A model generated the notes under the pieces. It was not told the origin of the DNA. It did no database searches and saw only the letters and a list, made by a program, of their open reading frames with translations. The position numbers and the translations under genes are program-made. Shown one piece after another: positions 59,229 through 64,000 of a stretch of DNA of 64,000 nucleotides. Source of the DNA: Paraburkholderia flagellata. Its GTDB lineage: Bacteria > Pseudomonadota > Gammaproteobacteria > Burkholderiales > Burkholderiaceae. Where the stretch lies: NCBI RefSeq assembly GCF_021390645.1, contig NZ_JAJEJT010000003.1, positions 1 to 64,000 of the forward strand, given 5' to 3'. The stretch's first letter is position 1. Every line of letters starts with the position of its first letter.

Positions 59229-59428
59229 CTATTTGATCGATTCAAGAAAATAGTCCACAAATTCAGGGTAAACGTGGAAAAGTAAGCCGAAAGTAAAGAG
59301 AAATTGTGTACAGCGAGGGTCTTTTTTGATTGACATCATTAGCTGAGGTTTCCTACGATCTCGCTCGAAGTTCGATAAACGAAGTGACGTTCGCAATACG
59401 AACGCGCGACACAGTCAAGGAGACAGAC

Positions 59429-60706
59429 GTGACGAGGCATGCCCAATCACACAATCCGCAAGAACCACACGATCTGAAAAACGAACGCAGGACGCTGATC
59501 CTGCTCGCCGTCGGCTTCGGTCTGGTCGGGCTCGACCGCTGGATGATCGCGCCGCTATTTCCCCACATGATGAAAGACCTCAACCTGAGCTATCAGCAGC
59601 TCGGCCAGTTGATCGGCATTCTCAGCATTGCGTGGGGCGTGTTCTCGATTCTCATGGGCCGCCTTTCCGACAGCATCGGCCGGCGCAAGATCATGATCGC
59701 AGCGATGGTGATGTTCTCGCTGCTTTCGAGCTTCTCGGGCTTCGCTACCGGCTTCGCGAGCCTGCTGCTTATTCGCGCGCTCATGGGCGTCGCGGAGGGC
59801 GCTTTCACGCCGACGAGCGTGGCTTCGGTGGGCGAGGCCTCGCATCCGTCGCGCCGCGGGCGCAACCAGGGGCTGCAGCTCAGCATGTTCGCGCTGATGG
59901 GCCTCGGCCTCGCGCCGATCATCGCGACGCAACTGCTGCGCGTCGTGCCGTCGTGGCACTGGGTGTTCGCGGTATCGGCCGTGCCCGGGCTCATCGTGGC
60001 GCTGCTGATCGCGACGATGTTGCGCGACGCGCCCCAAGTCAAGCCCGCGCACGCGACGGTTGCGCATGCAACGAGCGGCCCGCGCTGGAGCGCGCTCTTC
60101 GGCAGCCGCAACGTCGTGCTCGCCATGCTGGCCACGCTGTGCGCGATGGCCGGCATTTTCGTGATCGGCGCGATGGTGCCCAACTATCTCGTGGATTACC
60201 TGCACCTCGACACTTCGCAAATGGGCTTTGTCGTGTCGGCCATCGGCTTCGGTGGATTTCTCGGTGAGTTCGGCCTGGCCAGCCTCTCGGACTTCGCCGG
60301 GCGGCGGCTGACTTCGGTCGTCTCCTTCGCGGGCGCGGCGATTTCGCTCTATGTGTTCGCCCGCATCGGCGCGAACCCGTGGATGCTCTTCGCTGTGCTG
60401 TTCGTCGTCTCGTTCTTCGCGCTCGGCATGCTGGGCGTGCTCACCGGGCCGATCGCGACTGAAGCGGCGCCGGCGGGACTCGTCGCTTCGGCCATTGGCA
60501 TTACCTCGGGCGCCGGCGAGATTTTTGGCGGCGGCATTGCACCGGCCATTGCCGGATATGTCGCGCAGCACGACGGCATTCAGTTCACGCTGCAGTTTGC
60601 GCTCGGCGGGCTGATCTGCGGCATCTTCGTTTCGATGTTCCTGATCGAAACCGCACCGCGCGCGCTGGCGCGGCGTTCGGCCCCCATCGCGCTGCAATCT
60701 GACTGA
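59429..60706 (+). CDS. MFS transporter, vanillate/aromatic-acid permease candidate
   Basis: A GTG at 59429 is six bases after AAGGAG; the frame is open farther upstream but that part has no ribosome site. The 425-residue protein has 12 helices with VGLDRWMIAPLFPHM in helix 1 and the MFS loop MGRLSDSIGRRKIM. The C-terminal 20 residues are basic. It is divergent from gntR-vanAB and shares the VanR sites, so it likely brings vanillate in. A perfect terminator follows. Its family resembles anion:cation symporters more than AAHS. Confidence 0.85.
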   Translation: MTRHAQSHNPQEPHDLKNERRTLILLAVGFGLVGLDRWMIAPLFPHMMKDLNLSYQQLGQLIGILSIAWGVFSILMGRLSDSIGRRKIMIAAMVMFSLLSSFSGFATGFASLLLIRALMGVAEGAFTPTSVASVGEASHPSRRGRNQGLQLSMFALMGLGLAPIIATQLLRVVPSWHWVFAVSAVPGLIVALLIATMLRDAPQVKPAHATVAHATSGPRWSALFGSRNVVLAMLATLCAMAGIFVIGAMVPNYLVDYLHLDTSQMGFVVSAIGFGGFLGEFGLASLSDFAGRRLTSVVSFAGAAISLYVFARIGANPWMLFAVLFVVSFFALGMLGVLTGPIATEAAPAGLVASAIGITSGAGEIFGGGIAPAIAGYVAQHDGIQFTLQFALGGLICGIFVSMFLIETAPRALARRSAPIALQSD

Positions 60707-60713
60707 TGTTGCG

Positions 60714-60743
60714 GTAACGGCGCTTGGGCGCCGTTACGATTTC
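60714..60743 (+). terminator. Terminator after the vanillate-type MFS gene
   Basis: GTAACGGCGC (60714-60723) and GCGCCGTTAC (60728-60737) are perfect 10-bp arms around a TTGG loop, with GATTTCC after. It separates the MFS gene from the porin, which starts 87 bases farther on. Confidence 0.7.
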
Positions 60744-60829
60744 CCCGAAGTTCGAAGTTTATTTCAATTAATTAGGTATCCGTAATAAATGGATGCCGAC
60801 GCAGAGATCAAGGTAAAGGAGACGTCAAC

Positions 60830-61942
60830 ATGAAGAGCCTCGCACTGTGGTGCACGGCGGTTTCGGCTATGGTTTGCGCCCAGGCACACGCGGAAGGCGG
60901 CCCGGCGGGCGACAGCGTGACGCTGTACGGCATGGTCGACGCGGGCGTGTCGTGGGTCAGCAACCAGGGCGGCCACTCGGTGCTGAAGTTCGACGACGGC
61001 ATTTTCACGCCGAACCTGCTCGGTATTCGCGGCCGCGAAGATCTGGGCGGCGGCTTGCACGCGGTGTTCGACCTCGTCGATCAATTCTCGATGGGTACCG
61101 GCGCGATCGTCTCGGGACAAGGAATCTTCGGACGCAACGCCTACGTTGGCCTCGACAGCGACCAGTACGGCAGGCTGACGATGGGCAATCAGTACGACTT
61201 CATGACCGATTCGCTGTTTTTCGGCCACGACGACGCGGCGATGGAAGTAGGGGGCCTCTACAACTTCCGCGCAGGCCCGTTCGCGAAGATCGCGATTCCG
61301 GGCAATCCGCCCTTCGCGCCGCAATTCGACTGGGACCGCATGGCCGGCGCCACGGTCGAGAACTCTGTCAAGTATCAGTCCCCCAAATTTGCCGGATTCA
61401 GCTTTGGCGGCTTGTACGGCTTTGGCGGCATTCCGGGCGCATTCGGACGTGGCAACACGGTCAGCGCCGGCGCGAATTACACCAACGGTGCGTTCGGCAT
61501 GGCGGCGGCCTATACGGAAGCGAAATATGTCGAGGAAGGCGAACCCGATGTCGGCATTCGCAACTGGGGCGTGGGCGCGCACTACGATTTCGGCAAAGTC
61601 ATGGCGACGCTGCTCGTGACGACCGTGCGCAACACCTACAATGGCGGCGCGATCGCACAGGCCGAAGCGGGCGCGAACTGGCTGCTCGCACCAGACTGGG
61701 CGATTGGCGCCGACTACATGTACATGAAGGGCAACGCGTATCTCGACAACAATCACGCACATCAGATCACGGCGATCGTCGATCACTTCCTGTCCAAGCG
61801 TACCGTCGTCTATGCGGAGACCGTGTATCAGCGGACCAACGCGGGAGCCCAGGCGCTGATCAGCGGCGTGCTCGATCCCGATGGCACATCGAGCGGTCCC
61901 AATCAGTTCATCGCACGCGTAGGCGTGCAGACGCGGTTCTGA
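60830..61942 (+). CDS. Gram-negative porin (370 aa), aromatic-locus associated
   Basis: AAAGGAG lies before the ATG. The signal peptide (about 1-21, ending AHA) leads to EGGPAGDSVTLYGMVDAGVSWV; the protein ends FIARVGVQTRF with the C-terminal phenylalanine. It is shorter than the other two porins and lacks long glycine-rich loops. Position next to the vanillate genes suggests a channel for aromatic acids. It has its own promoter after the terminator at 60714. Confidence 0.92.
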   Translation: MKSLALWCTAVSAMVCAQAHAEGGPAGDSVTLYGMVDAGVSWVSNQGGHSVLKFDDGIFTPNLLGIRGREDLGGGLHAVFDLVDQFSMGTGAIVSGQGIFGRNAYVGLDSDQYGRLTMGNQYDFMTDSLFFGHDDAAMEVGGLYNFRAGPFAKIAIPGNPPFAPQFDWDRMAGATVENSVKYQSPKFAGFSFGGLYGFGGIPGAFGRGNTVSAGANYTNGAFGMAAAYTEAKYVEEGEPDVGIRNWGVGAHYDFGKVMATLLVTTVRNTYNGGAIAQAEAGANWLLAPDWAIGADYMYMKGNAYLDNNHAHQITAIVDHFLSKRTVVYAETVYQRTNAGAQALISGVLDPDGTSSGPNQFIARVGVQTRF

Positions 61943-62327
61943 ACTCAGGCGCTAGACTCAACATACCGGTTTTTCTGCAATTCCTCACGGGGCGCCTTCC
62001 CGGCGCCCTCGGCCTGCTAACCAGCGACGACCATAAGCAGCAAATCGATGCTTAATTTGTCCCCGGAAAAATATCGCTTATTTTTCCGGCGCTGAAATGA
62101 CATAATCTCCGCCCCGCTGGCCGCCGCGCGGCAGGCCACGTCACATTCCGTTCATAACCCTTTTGCCGACCCCGCTAATCGCAGGGCCGCACGCGTTTAT
62201 TTTTTTAATGTTAATTTAAACGTAATTCCCGATTAGCCATTTAAACGGCGATTTTCCCCATTTTTTGGTGTGAAATTGCCGAACAATGGCTTTTATTATT
62301 CGCCACACTCAAAACAGTCATCGAAAC
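61943..62327. other. Intergenic stretch, 385 bases, with terminator-like and palindromic elements
   Basis: GGGCGCC-TTCCC-GGCGCCC at 61990-62008 is a weak terminator candidate for the porin. A palindrome lies at 62063-62089. A very AT-rich stretch at about 62190-62275 probably holds the promoter of the MFS gene. No coding frame other than an upstream extension of the MFS gene. Confidence 0.5.
62063..62089. promoter_or_regulatory. Perfect inverted repeat CCGGAAAAATA-TCGCT-TATTTTTCCGG
   Basis: Eleven-base arms match perfectly around a five-base spacer. The A/T-run inside the arms followed by CCGG makes it unlike a normal terminator on either strand. It lies 265 bases before the MFS start. Confidence 0.5.
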
Positions 62328-63563
62328 ATGAACGACCGTTCTCCCAATCTCGCGCCCGCGCGTCTCGAAGAGACGACAGTGCGCCAGTGGCTGTCCGTCT
62401 TTGCCGTGGCGATCAGCGCCTTCGCATTCGTCACGTCCGAGTTCCTGCCGGTTGGTTTGCTCACCGAGATCGCACGCGATCTGGGCGTGACGCCGGGCAC
62501 CGCTGGCCTCATGGTGACCACGCCGGGTGTGATGGCCGCGATCTTCGCGCCGGGCCTGATGATGTTTGCCGGACGCATGGACCGGCGGCAGGTATTTCTG
62601 TTGCTCACGGCCATGCTGCTCGCATCGAATATCGTCTCTGCGCTTTCGACGAATTTCGCGCTCATGCTGGTTGGCCGCGCGATGCTCGGCGCGGCGCTCG
62701 GCGGCTTCTGGACGCTCGCGACCGCGGCGGCGGGTCGCCTCGTGCACACGAGCGACGCCCCGCGCGCGACGGCCATCATCCTGACCGGCGTGACCTGCGC
62801 GACGGTGATCGGCGTGCCGCTCGGCACCTTTATCGCTGGGCTCGCGTCGTGGCGCATGTCGTTTTTCGTGACGGGCGGGCTCGTCGCGCTCGCGCTGATT
62901 GCTCAGGCGCTGCTGGTGCCGTCGCTGCCTTCTGCTGCCGCATTGCGCCTTGCCGATTTCGCCACGCTGCTGCGCCGCCCGTATATGCGCCTGAGCATGC
63001 TCATGGTCGCGCTCGTGTTCGGCGCGCATTTTTCGACGTACACGTTCATTTCACCGCTGCTTCAGCAGGACTTTTCGATGAGCGCGATCACGCTGCTGCT
63101 GCTCGCATTCGGCGTGATCGGCTTTTTCTCTAACGCATTGACTTCGGCCTTTGTCGCCACGCGTTTGAAGTCCGCAGTGGCGACGATGACGGCGCTGCTG
63201 TTGTGTGCGCTGTCGGCGATGATTCTGCTCGACCACGCACGCATCGGCGAGATCGCGGCGATGTTGATGTGGGGCGTGGCGTTCGGCGCGATTCCGCTGT
63301 GCTTCTCCGTGTGGATTCAGCGCGGCACGGCCGATCAGGCCGAAGCGGGGTCGGCCATGTTCGTGAGCGTGATCCAGGTGGCGATCGCGCTTGGCTCGTC
63401 GGTCGGCGGCGCGATCGTGGACCGTGCGGGCATACGTGCCGATCTGGTGCTCGGCTGCGTGCTCGCGGTGTTCGGCCTCGTGACGTTGCAGCGGCTTGCG
63501 GCAATGGAGCGGCCGGTGCGCGTCGCGGCACTCGACTGCGAGTGCAGCCCGTCCCTCGACTGA
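62328..63563 (+). CDS. MFS transporter, DHA1 / sugar-efflux (AraJ-like) type
   Basis: The ATG at 62328 gives 411 residues (MNDRSPNLAP...); an ATG at 62286 adds 14 residues and neither has a ribosome site. Twelve helices, VTSEFLPVGLL in helix 1 (typical of the AraJ/SotB/YdhP group) and an MFS loop MDRRQVFLL after helix 2. Such carriers export sugars, purines or drugs. The last 25 residues are hydrophilic and rich in Cys. It is transcribed alone as far as seen. Confidence 0.85.
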   Translation: MNDRSPNLAPARLEETTVRQWLSVFAVAISAFAFVTSEFLPVGLLTEIARDLGVTPGTAGLMVTTPGVMAAIFAPGLMMFAGRMDRRQVFLLLTAMLLASNIVSALSTNFALMLVGRAMLGAALGGFWTLATAAAGRLVHTSDAPRATAIILTGVTCATVIGVPLGTFIAGLASWRMSFFVTGGLVALALIAQALLVPSLPSAAALRLADFATLLRRPYMRLSMLMVALVFGAHFSTYTFISPLLQQDFSMSAITLLLLAFGVIGFFSNALTSAFVATRLKSAVATMTALLLCALSAMILLDHARIGEIAAMLMWGVAFGAIPLCFSVWIQRGTADQAEAGSAMFVSVIQVAIALGSSVGGAIVDRAGIRADLVLGCVLAVFGLVTLQRLAAMERPVRVAALDCECSPSLD

Positions 63564-63866
63564 AACGAGAAGAGAGCGATTGAAGGCGGCGACCCGTCGA
63601 ACTCGCCGCACCGTGATGCGCTAAACGCGCACACGCGTTCTATGTCTGCGCAAAAAATACTCGATGCAATTGGACTACGTTAGCGCAGCGCACAGCGCCA
63701 ACGTTTGCGAACGGGCATAAAGGCTCGGCCGCAAAAGCTCACCGGTTGTCGCGTGCCGGGCTCGAGCGCAAGACCCCTCAAGTGATGCCCGGTTTCGGCC
63801 GATATGCAATCTGGCTCCCCTGCGTTGTGCCTGATTTGCTACTCCCGAACTGAAAGCGAGCGTTAC
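63564..63866. other. Intergenic stretch, 303 bases
   Basis: Nothing with clear coding character. It should hold the promoter of the lipoprotein gene at 63867. No repeat or terminator strong enough to report was seen. Confidence 0.4.
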
Positions 63867-64000
63867 GTGCACGGAATCAAGTTTGCCTGGCTGCTATCTG
63901 GTTTGATCGGCATGCTGCTACTGCTGGGTTGCGATCAGCAGAAGAACGCCCAGAGCAGCACGGCCGCGCCGGCACGGACCACCATCACCGCCCTGATCTG
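63867..64000 (+). CDS. Lipoprotein, N-terminal part (cut by window edge)
   Basis: A GTG at 63867, after AAAGCGAG, opens a frame that runs to the window edge. The start VHGIKFAWLLSGLIGMLLLLGCDQQKNA is a lipoprotein signal with the lipidated cysteine at about residue 22. The following Ala/Ser/Thr/Pro stretch and TTITALI fit the beginning of a periplasmic adaptor (membrane-fusion) protein of an RND efflux pump, or another lipoprotein. Only 44 codons are seen, so the family is a guess. Confidence 0.55.
   Translation, partial: MHGIKFAWLLSGLIGMLLLLGCDQQKNAQSSTAAPARTTITALI

Noticed and set aside
63675..63872. 65-codon minus-strand frame before the edge lipoprotein
   Set aside because: It covers the lipoprotein promoter region, has no ribosome site and no recognisable protein features.

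Overview
The window is GC-rich and gene-dense. It looks like a chromosome (or second-chromosome) segment from a Burkholderiales bacterium, most likely Paraburkholderia, Caballeronia or a close relative. The signs are several 16-stranded porins of the burkholderial type, many LysR, LacI and GntR regulators, a poly-hydroxybutyrate oligomer hydrolase, and a fused set of plant-polymer and lignin-aromatic catabolic genes. No rRNA, tRNA, CRISPR array, insertion sequence or prophage was seen. Calls rest on reading the sequence and on memory of protein families; no database search was run.

Layout. 1-4.5 kb: transport and housekeeping genes (edge-truncated sugar O-acetyltransferase, Kup potassium transporter with a small membrane protein upstream, a non-canonical Nramp-type carrier, small proteins). 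4.5-10.6 kb: a LysR / M14-like hydrolase / porin unit, then a divergent LysR-MFS efflux pair with a perfect inverted repeat. 10.6-15.4 kb: an exported 3-hydroxybutyrate-oligomer hydrolase and a two-gene unit (zinc-ribbon membrane protein plus orphan TAXI-type binding protein). 16.2-21.7 kb: exported proteins: an S10-type peptidase lipoprotein with two translationally linked partners, a secreted protein of unknown function, a glycine-zipper protein, a small lipoprotein and a BON protein.

22.1-42.5 kb is the sugar section. Locus 1 holds a porin, a LacI regulator, a CUT1 ABC importer (binding protein, two permeases, ATPase) and a GH1 beta-glycosidase. A TGAAAGCGCTTTCA operator flanks the regulator on both sides, and two variants lie upstream of the porin. 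Locus 2 holds a second LacI regulator, a second complete CUT1 importer, a GH3 glycosidase, a xylose-dehydrogenase-like SDR and an SMP-30 sugar lactonase, with TTAACGTTAA-type operators. Together these suggest import of plant-cell-wall oligosaccharides, cleavage in the cytoplasm and oxidative (Weimberg-type) breakdown of the sugar. A VapBC pair sits between the loci, downstream of an orphan copy of the locus 2 operator.

42.6-47.2 kb: an exported protein, an SDR plus ECF sigma factor with a C-terminal SnoaL-like domain, a Phd/ParE-type toxin-antitoxin pair and a membrane diguanylate cyclase. 47.2-61.9 kb: a hydroxycinnamate-to-protocatechuate block. MarR regulator, ech-vdh-fcs-acyl-CoA dehydrogenase and an aromatic-acid MFS carrier turn ferulate or p-coumarate into vanillate or 4-hydroxybenzoate. 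vanAB with a GntR regulator demethylate vanillate, and a second MFS carrier and a porin lie alongside. An uncharacterised ACMSD-family amidohydrolase is linked to the MarR gene. 62-64 kb: an MFS exporter and the start of a lipoprotein gene cut by the window edge.
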